Source: Trichuris trichiura (lineage: Eukaryota; Nematoda; Enoplea; Trichinellida; Trichuridae). Taken from it: a DNA stretch of 64,000 bases. The DNA lies in the NCBI GenBank assembly GCA_037903355.1, contig JBAJFE010000039.1, forward strand, positions 248,001 through 312,000, written 5' to 3'. The translations under genes were made by a program, and so were the position numbers. The notes below the pieces were generated by a model. The model was not told the DNA's origin and searched no databases. It was given only the letters and a program-made list of their open reading frames with translations. Of the stretch, positions 23,328 to 35,245 are shown piece by piece. Position 1 is the stretch's first letter; every line of letters starts with the position of its first letter.

Positions 23328-26312
23328 ATGAATTCGTCATGGTTGTCGTCTCAAGATTTCCGCCTCCTGTCTCCCAATTCTACGTGCTGTTCTTTGACGG
23401 AGCTGACTCAGGCTTGGACGAAACGATCGCCAGCGAAGTCTGCCGAGTTCGGCTTATCAAATGATGCGTTATCTAACAGGAGGCTAGACGTTTCCGCAAG
23501 TCGAGCAGGTAAAGGCTATGTTGACTTGAAATTCGTACTATAGTTTTGTTGCCATTGTAGGACTGGTTAATGGATTAAAACAAGTGCACACCGCCATCTC
23601 TACTTTGCTGAATCAGCAGGAATCGTTGAGTGGAAAGGCGAACGCTCTGACCGATCAGGCAGACGTTTACGCTCACCTACTGCGGTCGCTGAACAAAAGC
23701 GTGAGCAGTTCAAGTTCGTCTACTGTAGACGGTAATACTCAAGTCTTTATTTTGCGTTTTAAAACACTCACTGCCCTGCAGGCGTTTCTGGCGAAGATCC
23801 CTGCTTTTCGGAAATTGAAAGCGTCCGTGCGGGTTGCGCCAAATTCTTAGAAACAAAATATGAACAGCCGCAGGTTTCAACGCTTAAAAGTGCCGCTCTG
23901 TCGTTCGTGCCTTCCTTAAGTTCAGCAAGTTCCCTGTCCGACTTGACCGGCCACAGCTTTGAGCATCCAAGTGATGCGAACCAGTCGGAGCCTCAAGTTA
24001 CTCTTAAGCTCAGCAAGGAACAAGAACGGCGCCTGGAAGCTCTAAGAACGTCTTTTCGGTCATCCGAATATTCCTGTTTTCTTGAAGAGCCCATCGCTAG
24101 TAGTTCTCCAAATAAAGGCTCAAGGACACGTATACAGGAACAGTGTAGCAATATTACGTCTGAGAGCTTACCCACTGTTGAAATGAGCGGTTCCCCGGGT
24201 ATACTGTCTAAGGCAGTTACAACGTTGCCATCATGTTCCAAGATGTCTCGATCGATTCAAGTTAATCCTGAAAACGTTAGCCGTGCTGTTTCTGCAGTAA
24301 ACAGCTCAGAGCGGACCTTCGACATTTCTTCGGTTGGCCGAGGTATTTAATTAGCTTTTTATAAGTTACACATTTAGACATCTAAACAAGAAAACGTTTC
24401 TCCATGTCGCAGGGACGCTTCGGTTCAGGTTTCATGGAAGACTGCGTCTGCTGGTTCCTGCAACGTAGCGGATGAAGGTTTCAGTGAACCTACAGAAATG
24501 CTGTCAACAAGCGATCGCAGAGAAACTGTACGTTACCAAATTCTCGTCAAAATTGCTTTTGTATCGCCCGAAATTTCTCAGACTGTCCAAGTGAGAAAGT
24601 CTCCTGATCGCTCAGTCCGCAGCGAGGTAAAAAATGTCCAAGTAACTGTTAGCGCCGACGTGAAGTCGGAACCGCGCCGTGCTGTCGTTTCGTCAAAAAA
24701 TGAAGGAAAGTCTGCAAGCACTTCAGCATCTTCAAGCGGCTTTCGGTTATCTTCAAAAATGCCTTTTGTCGCAGGAATGGTATGTGGGGTACTGTATACT
24801 TAATCAAACGTAAATTTTTTTTTACAGTCGACTAGCTCGAGCTATTCGGTTTATGCAAATGCCCAAGAACTGTTGCATTCTGTTAAACTGAACGACCCTT
24901 CGCTATTTGACTTTTGTTCGAAAGTCAAAGCGCCTATCTCCGTTCACGAGTTTATATTGGGTCTTATGAAACACTGTGAAAGGGAAATCGATGAATTGTG
25001 TGAAGATATATGTACAGACTTGCGGTAAATATTTTTCGTGTTTGTTAGTTTGTTGGTAAAGTTTATTTACAGTGGGACTCATTTATAACAAACTTATTAC
25101 CCGTCCTCGGCGGTAAAGACTAATCAAACTGATGAGCGGAAACATGAAAGTTGAATCTGTTAAACGTCTTAAAGTATGTACTTTGAGGTGTAAACTGTAC
25201 ACATTACCATGTTTTTATGATCAAGCGCCAAATATTGTTGAAGCTTCATTTCATGCCAAACTTTACAGTGCATTTTCGTCCTATCAAGATTTTAACCCTA
25301 TCCCCTCTCTAGAGTCTGACCACTTCACAGAAAGGTCGGCAAGGACCGCTGGCACTAGTACTTGCTGAACCTTTTATGAAGTGAGATTCTTACTGTACAT
25401 AAAATCTTGAACTTCATGAAAATCTATGGTCCCGTAAGAGAAAGCCACGCCCTAAATGCAGAACAACACTTTGTGATTTCATTTAGGTGTGACCAAGTTT
25501 CTCACGGCTGATGCTTTTAATCCCCTATCCATAAGTTCTAGGTATGGGAGTGCTTCCACAATGAGCGTTACTGTTGACGCTTTGCAGAACGCTTTTTGCG
25601 TTTCCATACGGGGTCAGTTGTTTAATATGTTCGTTGCTGTTTTTTGTTTAAAGGACTCATTACGTTAAAGGGAACGTAAGTTCGGAGAACTTTCGAAGAA
25701 TAAGCAAAAACCTGTATTTTTACTTGCACAACAAATCTTTACCGCTGAGAACCCGAAAACTCTGGAAACAATGGTTATAAACTGGTCTCACCGTTAACAA
25801 ACTTTACCATAAAAGTTTACGAACCTGTCAAAAAATGCTATATATTCAATTAGAATTTGTTAGTTATTTGTACTTATAGTATTTACGATCGCGTCAGAGA
25901 GGAAATAGCAGTATGCGAGAATAAGCAAGTTCAATCAGATCTGCTGGTCAGACAAAAAGAAATAGCAGATCGCGTTGTTCGAACTGATTTCAAGGTTCGC
26001 AGACTGCAGGCTCGGCTGAATGCGGTAATCATTCCTTAAGTTAATCTTGCTTCATTTATTGTTTGTGAAAATTAGATTCAGCAAGAAGTGCGATGCCCGG
26101 AAAAGAGAAAGTCAACTGTTAGTTCAAGTAAAACTACCGCCATCAACGGACCGCACGGTTGGCGTCGTCCAACGTTGGCCAGTTCGGCGAAGAGTTCTGA
26201 TCACCGCTCCTCTACAAAGCAGCAGAAATCGACCAGTTCCGATGTACTACGAGACTTAAGGACGATCAAGGAATTAATCACTAAGCATAGTTATGTTCAA
26301 GTGTATTCGTGA
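23328..26312 (+). CDS. Unrecognised Ser-rich protein with C-terminal coiled coil
   Basis: Eight exons (23328-23508, 23561-23731, 23782-24342, 24391-24527, 24582-24779, 24828-25024, 25880-26024, 26076-26312) join in frame to 608 residues. The N-terminal half has a short helical part (LVNGLKQVHTAISTLL) and then long Ser/Thr-rich stretches. Residues from about 435 to 550 (ELLHSVKLNDPSLFDFC, ISVHEFILGLMKHCEREIDE, VRRLQARLNAIQQEV) are strongly helical and likely coiled coil. The tail is Ser/Lys-rich and ends with DVLRDLRTIKELITKH. I do not recognise the family. Composition would fit a cytoskeletal, centrosomal or scaffold protein, but this is a guess. The 54-bp intron 24528-24581 is a multiple of three and could be retained. 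An 855-bp intron (25025-25879) holds a repeat copy. Confidence 0.7.
25741..25765 (-). repeat. Dispersed repeat core, partial
   Basis: On the minus strand this reads CCAGAGTTTTCGGGTTCTCAG, then CGGT. It matches the right-arm version (CCAGAGCTTTCGGGTCACTC) of the palindrome at 3584-3859. A second fragment, ACCCGTCCTCGGCGGTAA, lies near 25098-25115. Both are in the large intron of the unrecognised gene. Confidence 0.4.
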
Positions 26313-28125
26313 AAGATATTCACCGTCCGGCAAAAAATGTTAATCCACAGATTTTCCATGCCGCCACCCGCATTTCAGATTATTTTGGCAGATTGATATA
26401 TGTTTTTCTCAGACTGCTGCTTGAGCATTTACTGGTGTTAACAAAGACTTGGCAGTGACTCATCGATACTCAGCCAAAAAGCGGCTATTCTAATACATGC
26501 AATGCTGCTGCCGTAGTTTGGTGTTAGTAGAATTGAGCCGGTTAAGAGGTTAAATCATTGACGCTATTGTGAATAGCATTTTTCGACTGACGTACTAATG
26601 CTATCCAGACAACGCCAACTGTCTCCACAATGCTAATATATGCACCGTCAGTAAGTTAGGGCGAAACTTTAAGTTGGAAAGTTTAAAAAAAGAAAGTGTT
26701 AGGAAGCGCAGTTGTACATTAATGGTTGATGAAAGCGGATGAGGCATAATAAAAACGGTTTCTGTCTAATCACTGCATTTAACCGACACTTCAAAAGTGC
26801 CGCCGGCAATTAGCATGTTTAAGGAACTGCAGATTTCATAGCATTGAGATCCAAGAAGGTTATTGTAGTAGTGATCGACTGTGTGCTTCTATAGTACCTG
26901 CTTTCTGTGATATACGGTATTCGGCGAATGAGTAAACGGGTGTGCGCGATCTCTGGCCAGCGACTCTGTAACAGTTATAGTAGAAAAAAAAGTACACAAC
27001 AGAATGAAAAAAACTGAAGTACAGATGGTTTCGTATAATGCCATTCTGTTTTAGCTTATACGCGACTTTGCCGGTTGAAAAGCGCGGGTTTACGTCAAAG
27101 TCACCCTGTGTTTTCATCCACTGAGGCTAAACACGGACTGCGCACTGATCCTATTCGCTCTGTTCAACCACGCGCAGGCAAAGCGCTGATTCTACTGTAA
27201 CAAAAATGTTTATTATTCATATCAAAAGCTATAATCTCATAATGGCTATGAATAGCGTTGTATAAGCCTGAATGGTGTCGAAACAGTGCATGCATCTTTT
27301 TCGGCGGAAACTTATCTGTGATTTGAAAGACTATGCACTATTCTCAAGCACGCATAGCGTTTTGTAACGGATACACAAGTTTTCATGGTAGTTTTTTATA
27401 CAGTAGGACACGTTGATAATCAAGACATTTTTTCCGGAGCTTTCGAGTCCTCTCTTGACCCGCCATCGGTGGTAAGAATTGACAAATTCTAATAGTGATT
27501 ATGATTAATTCTTCATATAGCCCATTGAAAAGCCTAAGAGTGACACATTGATGTTGGTTTGCTAAAGATACGAAACCTATGAAAGTTATCACTTCTTTCT
27601 GAATTGACCTTAAGATATAGCGATCTATTCTTTTACTAAGCCAAGTGTTCCTTTACTGATCCACCTGCGATTACGCCATAGTCTGAGTCATTTTTTTATG
27701 CGTTGTATGGCTAATTATTGTAAGTTTACATGTACAGCAATAAATTCAGTTAGGAGCTCGTTATTGGTGTTAACGCACGCCTAAGTATACAGCATGGTAT
27801 TCCGTTGAAAGCGTAGGCAAGCTGCCCAAGGCAAAATCAAAAGTTAAGCTGTGAACTTGAAAATACGCAAGCTTGTACACTAGTCTTGCGTTTCAACCAG
27901 CAAAATTCGTATACAAAATCGCAACCTATCTTTTTCTAACATTAATACAAGCCAAGATTCATGCTTAACTTGATAAAATCTATCAGAGATCAGACAGAAC
28001 AACAACAACTTTAAAGTGGCCGCTCAAAGCTCTTTAAACTGATGAACCAACAGATGACATCAGCATTCATTTACGTTCTGCGCTGACGTAAGGAAGGTGG
28101 TGTCTTGCATCTCTCCAGAGGCGAA
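26313..28125. other. Gene-free stretch
   Basis: No credible exon on either strand. A copy of the dispersed repeat core is at 27434-27475 (CCGGAGCTTTCGAGTC ... ATCGGTGGTAAG). Short open frames at 26860-27117 (-) and 27383-27592 (-) have no domain or splice support. Confidence 0.4.
27434..27475 (+). repeat. Dispersed repeat core (CCGGAGCTTTCGAGTC type)
   Basis: CCGGAGCTTTCGAGTCCTCT followed by GACCCGCCATCGGTGGTAAG. It is nearly the same as the minus-strand copy at 6228-6270 and close to the arms of the palindrome at 3584-3859. Confidence 0.6.
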
Positions 28126-29027
28126 ATGTCTGAGTCACCTTCACTGATGTCAGGTGATGGCAAAGTATTCAATCAATACGCAGTCGATACCTCAACACCA
28201 TATGGCCCTCAGCTACCGAACTATCTGCGAAGATCAGTTGCGATGGCTTGCGGGCCACCAGGAAGCCTTCCCTTGCATATGAAGGCTAGCCTGACTGCTC
28301 CGAGCATGAGCACTCCAAGCAAGAGTGACCAGTCTTCATCATCCAGGGAAGTGCGGATCAGAAATGGAACAATCAAACTTAGCGCTGATTTGGAAAGGTC
28401 AGCAACGACTAGAGTTGCAGCAAAACAAAATTGTTCATTGCAGGAAAATCAATTATAATGTATTCTGTGAATTCTTGGAAACACTCAAGTCAATCACGCT
28501 AAATGAATTATCATTTTCTGAAGAGGAAGAAGATGGAGAACAGAAGGAGCAAGAGCAGGATGTTGAGGAAGAAAACGAAGCGGACAAGATTGAAATGGCC
28601 ACTGCTACAAAAGCGTAAGCTTTACTTTGGCATCGAGTTGAATGTAAAATCATTTGTTACGAACTCTTTCAGGTCAACCGAATCTGTGCGAGTTGAAGAG
28701 GCACACACCGATCAGAAACAAGTGACTCCTTCGCAAAAAGCAGCAGACATGCTTAGCAAAGCCATTCTCCAGCACCAACCAATATCGATGAACGATTTTG
28801 CGTTCTTAATAGACCAAATCGACGCTAGCATTAATTTGGATGAGCAATCAATTATGCAAATGTTTGATTTGCTTATTGAAAAAAATGGCGTCGCCTCTGA
28901 GTACGGCGAACTAGTGAAACATTGTCTACAAAAGGAAACGAGAAAGAGAGGAGGCAAACTGAGCTTCGGGGCTTTTAGGACTATAATAGCATATTTCAGA
29001 AATTTGTCTAAAAAACAAACACAGTAA
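28126..29027 (+). CDS. Unrecognised protein, paralogue A of an inverted pair
   Basis: Three exons (28126-28397, 28444-28614, 28673-29027), both introns in phase 2, give 265 residues. The N-terminal block has NYLRRSVAMACGPPGSLPLH. A middle acidic stretch (SFSEEEEDGEQKEQEQD and onwards) is followed by a C-terminal, about 95-residue helical domain (AILQHQPISMNDFAFLIDQ ... GGKLSFGAFRTIIAYF). The gene at 30886-31749 shares both blocks, the same start region and both intron positions and phases, so they are duplicates. A splice acceptor (CTCTCCAG) lies 7 bp before the ATG, compatible with trans-splicing. AATAAA is at 29080-29085. I do not recognise the family; no signal peptide or membrane segment is visible. 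Confidence 0.85.
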
Positions 29028-29079
29028 TTGCAAATACGTGTTAGGAATATGATTCTGTTTAAACAAGCTTCTGTGGACA

Positions 29080-29085
29080 AATAAA
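29080..29085 (+). terminator. Polyadenylation signal AATAAA for paralogue A
   Basis: AATAAA, 52 bp after the stop codon of the gene ending at 29027, with a second overlapping AATAAA just after it. Confidence 0.55.
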
Positions 29086-30107
29086 AATAAATGAATACAA
29101 ATATCTGCAAAAGCATACTGCATTTGCGCGATTGCAGGTGTCAAAGAATAGGCTCACTCAGCAGAGAGGACTGGAGAGAAGGCCAGTATCCTGACGCGGC
29201 CTTATGCTCCAAAAAAATAACGCTGTTCAAACGTTTTTTTCTTGCCATTAAGCCTTACCACATAATGATCCTGATTTGGATAAAATGGAGTATTTTATGT
29301 ATTGAACGAATACAAACGTACATGCGAATATTTTAATGTTACGGTAATTGCTAACCCCTCTGTTTCAATTAGCGTTTTGGGTGGCTGAACGGTGTTCCAA
29401 TTTGCGCGTGTTCTAGACACAAAAGACGGTTTCGTACCCAGCGACACTAAGTTGCATTATTCATTGAAGAGATCAAGTAATCATGAAGTTGAAATATGTC
29501 GAAAGCAAGGCACCTAAAAAACAAATTAAACTCGGTTGGTTGATGAAGGCAATTCGAAAACCAACGCTACACGTGACCCCGGTTGTAGGAAGGCAGGTTT
29601 GAGTAGGTGGATCGATCAACCACATTTAAGGAATTCAGAAATTATTAAGGCTCCGTTTGACGCTATAGTATGGCGAAGAAAAAGTTATAGCAGCTATGGA
29701 AAGTGTGACTGTGCAAATTTATGGGGGCTTTCCTTCCCAGAGAAGCACGGCAGACAATTGAAATCATTGTACTGCTAAACAGTACTATTTTACTTACCTG
29801 CGTACCAATAAAGCTCGTAATTTTTTGTTTTCAAAATGTAATGTGCAAATGATCGTTGGGATAAGTTGACGTTAACTCTTCTACGGAAACCTGTTTTATT
29901 TGCCCTTGGTTAAATGATCAGAAAAAGGTTGCGCAGTTTTACCATTGCTTATCTGGCTAATGCTCTTGTTTCGTCAAGCAGTTCTTTCGGCGGTCAAAGT
30001 TGCTGTACAGGTTGTGTCTAGAGGGCAACTCGATTTATTATTACTTTAACGTTTCTTTTTTCAGCTTAATCTTAGCTTGTTGTTCGTCGCGGACTAGAGA
30101 TAACCTC
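29086..30107. other. Gene-free stretch upstream of LACTB2
   Basis: No domain-bearing frame. A strong splice acceptor, TTTCTTTTTTCAG, ends at about 30062, 45 bp before the LACTB2 start codon. It may serve a 5'UTR intron or trans-splicing. Confidence 0.4.
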
Positions 30108-33100
30108 ATGACAGCGGCCCAGAAACCTTTGCCTTACGTCGCCTTAGTTTCTGCTGCTGTTCTCCGTTTGCTTGGCCGTAATCCTAGACCATTTACTCTG
30201 CAAGGGTCCAATATTTACCTCGTTGGAACTGGTAAAAGGTAAATTTTAACCGCTATTGTCTGGGTTAACTTACTCTGTTCCGTAAGAATAGGCGTATTTT
30301 GGTTGACACTGGAGTAGCGAATGATGCAGATTATCTGAACGATCTAAAGCAGCTCATCGTCAACTCGAATATTGAAATATTTACGATCATTTGCACTCAT
30401 TGGCATTTGGACCATACTGGCGGTGTCAAAGATGTTTTAAAAGTTTTGCAGAACATTGGGCAGCCTAAACCATCGGTGATGAAGTACAGTATTACTGACA
30501 AAAGCGAAGATGTAAACTGGCCTGAAACGTTGAAGTTCGAATATGAACATCTTCGGGACGGACAGGAAGTGATGACCACTGGGGCTACCTTGAGGTAAGG
30601 GCAGCCTTGTCCTTTTAAATACTGGACAGCTTAAAGGTTTACAGTTTTACAAAATGTTCAGTAATTTATCAACAACTTGTTTACTGAGAGTCAGGTAAAA
30701 GTAGGCAAAGAGCTTCACGTATAGACTGCAACACGTCGTGAAGTAAACATTGAAAGCTATAGCGCCCTTTCTTTGTAAAAGCGAGTAAACCCCCACTCAT
30801 TTTCATCGTGATGCGAACATGGTGCTGAAATTTATTTTGGGTTATTTAATTGGCTATTCATGACGCGAAATATTCGTGCATTCGTTTATTTGGTCTCTTT
30901 AGGATTTGGCAAGCGCATAAAGTAGTTCAGTATGCGTTTAAATTCGGAGATTTTTAGCCTTCCACCATTCATCTTTGCGGTTGCTTGCACGCATCTTGCG
31001 GTTAAGTCACCAATTTTCATGCTCATATCCCCGTTAATAATAAGCGTTTGGATCATTTGCTTCATTGGACCTAGTTTTAAGTTTATGCACAGTTCAGTTT
31101 GCGTTATTAAGAACTGAAATTGCTCTGCCGACAATGGTTTTTGAAGTAGAATCGCATCTCTGAACAGTGCCGCTGCTTTATGTTCCACAGGCACGTTGCA
31201 GTAAGCATATTCGCCCTCTTCGCTTCTCCGTGGTTTAGTTTTACTGTAAAATTAAGTTTTAATAGCAAATACGGTAACATTCTGTGGTCTTACTTGCTGA
31301 GAGTATTTTCATCAAATGTTTTCAAATGTTCTCTGTGCATTTTATCTGTTTCTTCATTAGGAAGCGATCTTTCCCAGTTGTTGGTCGCTTTTAGACCTTC
31401 TGGTAAAGTTAGCACTCCTTTGTTGCAGTGTTTCCTGCAAAAAAACAAATTGTTTTTTAACAAATTGTTTTCCGTTCGCCATTGTTCACTTTTCTGAATT
31501 TTGCGTGTTGTCTAAGAAGGTCAGCTGATTGGTAAACAAACCGGAAAGCAACGATTGATCGAGACTGTCATCGTTGCTGAGATTAAACCTCTGATGTAAC
31601 AGAGGACCTCCAGGCGGTCCGCATGTCATTGCCGCTGATTTTCGTAGGTACTGGGGGAGCGCTGAGTAAGTGCTGCAGTGATCTCCACCATCTTCAAGCT
31701 GGTGCAGATATTTGTTATCTGCAGAAAGGGGTTGATTCTTTTGCGACATACCGGTAAATCAGTACCTAATTCCAAGGAGGGCTGTTCACTCATTCGTAAT
31801 GTTTGCAGAAACAGAAACGCTTTCTTGTTTACATTCCCTATCGCACTTTTTTTCCTATTTTAAAGTTAGTTTAAGATACTACAGACATTGATGGTCAACC
31901 TTTACTATTGCTGACGTGATTTCACATTCCAGCGTGATGTGAGAGCGCATGTTAGTTTCATATTGTATAAGTCATACTTTCTTGATTTAGTAGAGATCGT
32001 ATTGTTGCTGTTCATTACGTACATACGGTAAATTTCGTGGCAGGTACAAAGCACGATTTAGCTCACTTGGAAACTTCGGGATATTTTCAACTGCCCGGAA
32101 GATTTTACTGATATAGGCTCTTCCGCATTCGTTTTCGAATCCAGGGATTGTCGTCTGCTACTTTACTCATTCATTCTCTCTTTGGCGTTCTGAAACCTTC
32201 GTAAAATTGGGGAGCAATTTCTATTATTTAGCATAGCTAACGGGTTTGCGCGGACCAGAGTCCAGAAGAAAACTATTCAGCAGCGTCACGGACGAGAAAT
32301 GACACATGGAATCCAGAAAATTTTTATATAATAACGAAAGCCGCAATAATTTGTAAAGAAGAGCCCCATACGAAGTGGAAATAACGTTAACGCTTTGTTC
32401 TTTCGGTTACTATAATTGGGAGGATAAAGAACTGAGAACTATGCTTGCAGGAAAACAGGAAGTTCCTTTTGTTGGTACGACTTCGCAGAGCCGTCAGGAC
32501 AGGCGGGTAACTAATTCTTGCGTGCTTGGATGTAAACGGTTGCTGTTGGTCGTCCGCCTTGATCTCAATGCTTGAAAAATGTTATAGATGCTTTTGTATC
32601 CTTTCCCCTTTCTTTGTAACAGCGAGTAGCGCTACCGTAAATCCTTTGTAAAGCGAAAACGAGCATCAATTTAGCTTCTTCGTAACTTTGTAACTTCATA
32701 AAGCGGGGCATACCTGTATTCAAAAGTTCTGACCAGCGAGCCTTTTTGCGGTTTTCAATAATTGCAAAAATGTCACCTACGTATTAACATCTCCTCAAAA
32801 TAAGAGAAATTGGGTTCTATCCACGAAGGAAGAATAACTCTCGTATTTTTCCATGAAGACCAGCGAGAATGGGAAATATAGAGCTATTCATTGGGTCACT
32901 GTCGCTTTGCTTAAATTCCCTGAAAGTTGAAATAGCTTTCTTCGTTCATGCACAAGGAGGCTAGCCTTCCATTGTGCGTTCAATATTTTCTCCATGTGGA
33001 ACTCCTATTCTCCGTTAATGTTTCTTTAACAACTTCTCAACCGCAGGAAAATAGAAACTGTAAAAAGACTCTCTAGCGCTTAGGCTGTCAGGTTGGAAGT

Positions 33101-35099
33101 TCAACCTCCCTATTTCTTCTCAGTTCTTCCTGTCCTTCTTAACGAAAGGGTGTTCCCTTTCATGAAACTCTTTTCAAGTAGGTGCAAAGTATTGCTGTAA
33201 TTGAGGATACCAATAGTTCAAATGAGACATGGGTTTCTGGATACGTAGAAGATCAAGGCACAGAAACAAAAATGAAACGATGCATATGTTATGGTTCCTT
33301 AAGAAATCAAACACTCGAAGCGCAGTAACCCAATGAAAAAGACTTGGTACAGATAAAAAAAACATCGGCATGGATATGGCTGTAGGTACAATGGAACTGG
33401 ATATGGTTACCTAAAATGGATATGGTTGTAAATAAAAAATTGATCTGGATATTGCTCTTCGAAATGCTCCTGAAACGCAGAAACAATGGACATGGATATA
33501 GAGGCAGACATATGGATATGGAACAATGGATTTGAAAAACAATGGATCAGAATACGTCTTAAAAATGAATAGCTTTTGAAGCACAAAAAACAATAAACAT
33601 GGATATAGGTACAAACATATGGATATGAAACAATGAATTTAGAAACAATAGGTGTGGATATAGCTATGGTAAAACATGGTTATAAACGCAGTGATTATAG
33701 ATATGACACTTAAAAGCAAAGAACAATGAAAAAATGGATATGTAACAATGAACACAGATATAGTTTTAAAAAATGGTTACAAATACAGATGTATATGCTT
33801 TGGCGGTTATGGTTACTGTGCACTACGTAACATCTACAGCACAAAGACTGCTGACAGGGACCAAAGGCAATCCCTAAGAAATTTAAAAAATCACAACGCA
33901 AAACCACCAGAACCCACCTTAAAACCGAGCTGACAGACGAGACCTTCGATGTCACCTCCGTCGTTCCCTCTTTATCATCTGCTGAAGACGATTGGGTCTT
34001 CAGACTTTGTCAAAAATTGTGATAGCTCGATTTACAATGCTATAAAGGATTCTTTTCGTCAGGGCTCTGGGATGACGGGAAGAATGAAGTAGGTAATAGT
34101 TCGAATGAGTAAGTTATCTATAAGTAGTAGTTTCCAGGCAAGTTGTAGTTCTTGATTAGTAGTGTGTATTGAAAATAAGTTTCCACCAAGAACGACGCAT
34201 GCATTCTTTTGGTACATCATTCCAGGCTTCTATGATGTTGTTAAGGGCCATTCATACCAAATCACAAAATTATTTATTGCTGATGAGGGTTGCCGGTTCG
34301 TACCTGAAAGCTCCGATGAATAATAAAAATTGCACACAAGAACAGGCTTTTACCGTGCACATATATAATTGTTACAAAATTTTAAATTATGAATAGTATC
34401 GATAACTTTTGCAGCCACATAAAATTATTAAGTTAATGAAGAAGATTAACCGACGAGCTAATTTTCGTGAAAAATGGGACTTTCTATTTCTGTCCTCGTC
34501 ATGCTGATTACTGCACTGCTTTATTAAAATTTACATTTGCTTAGGGTAGTGCACACTCCCGGACATACCAGCGATCACGTTGCTCTTCATTTTTTGGAAG
34601 AAAATTCCTTATTTTCCGGCGATTGTATATTAGGCCATGGTAGCACCGCGGTTAGCAACATGACATCCTACATGTCGTCGTTGAACCTTTTGAAAGGGTT
34701 GAACCCCGTCAAGTTGTATCCAGGGCACGGTCCCGTCGTTGAAGATGGTCCGGATCGAATTCTGCGGTATATTGCTCATCGAAACGAAAGAGAGCAAGCG
34801 GTATTAGCTGCTTTGCAAAGTTCCCATTCCGGCTTGACAGCAAAACAGATAGTTGATATGATCTACAAAGTAGTATCACCGTCAATTTTTAAGAATACAT
34901 TTAGTTTTTGTCGACGTAATTCTTCAGAATCTAAGCGCTGAATTTCACTTTGCTGCCGAAAGGAATGTTCTTACGCACTTAAGGAAATTGCAAGATTCCG
35001 TCGACATGGGTAAGTAATTGCTTTCCCAAGTATTATGCCTGCTGCCATTGATCAACTTTAGAATGTGTTGAAGGAAAATGGAGGATAATGCGACGATGA
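30108..35099 (+). CDS. LACTB2: Endoribonuclease LACTB2 (metallo-beta-lactamase fold)
   Basis: Five exons (30108-30238, 30292-30594, 34545-34869, 34928-35009, 35062-35099) join in frame to 292 residues (human 288). Family blocks: LQGSNIYLVGTGKRRILVDTG, metal motif H80-W-H82-L-D84-H85 (THWHLDHTGG), RVVHTPGHTSDHVALH, SGDCILGHGS and YPGHGPVVEDG, and a C-terminal winged-helix-like segment ending KWRIMRR. LACTB2 is a single-strand-specific endoribonuclease, mitochondrial in vertebrates; I see no obvious targeting peptide here. The family zinc ligands visible in these motifs are kept. The 3.95-kb second intron contains an antisense gene (30886-31749) and a degenerate tandem repeat. It is the first of three closely spaced same-strand genes. 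Confidence 0.96.
30886..31749 (-). CDS. Unrecognised protein, paralogue B, nested in LACTB2 intron
   Basis: Three exons (31749-31490, 31434-31294, 31243-30886), both introns in phase 2, give 252 residues. The N-terminal block QYLRKSAAMTCGPPGGPLLH and C-terminal domain (AILLQKPLSAEQFQFLITQ ... GGRLKISEFKRILNYFMRL) match paralogue A at 28126-29027. The acidic stretch of A is missing, and the central linker is short. The whole gene lies on the opposite strand within LACTB2 intron 2. Intron positions match those of A, so the copy arose by DNA duplication rather than retroposition. Function is unknown. Confidence 0.85.
33366..33800. repeat. Degenerate tandem repeat with ATGGATATGG motif
   Basis: ATGGATATGG and near variants recur many times, interspersed with AACAATGGA. 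Two longer units starting near 33473 and 33579 (ACAATGGACATGGATATAG / ACAATAAACATGGATATAG, each followed by ACATATGGATATG) suggest a period of about 106 bp. It lies within LACTB2 intron 2 and has strongly biased composition. Confidence 0.65.
34278..34315 (-). repeat. Dispersed repeat core, diverged copy
   Basis: On the minus strand this reads CGGAGCTTTCAGGTACGAAC, then CGGCAACCCTCATCAGCA, a diverged match to the repeat core at 3646-3690. It lies in LACTB2 intron 2. Confidence 0.4.
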
Positions 35100-35238
35100 T
35101 AGAGTCGATTCGTATATCTTAGTGGGGAAGGGAAACCAAATTAAATTCTGCTTATAGAAGACCTGATTATGTAACCTTGATCATGTATCTCCTTGTACTC
35201 TGCTAATGCTTGAGAGCAAGTTTATTATGCTCTTCCTT

Positions 35239-35245
35239 AGTCTTT
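35239..35245 (+). promoter_or_regulatory. Likely trans-splice acceptor of TSEN2
   Basis: CTCTTCCTTAG is followed by TCTTT and then the start codon at 35246. An acceptor five bases before an ATG and only 146 bp after the preceding gene is what is expected of a spliced-leader site in a nematode operon. No donor upstream within a TSEN2 5'UTR is needed. Confidence 0.5.
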
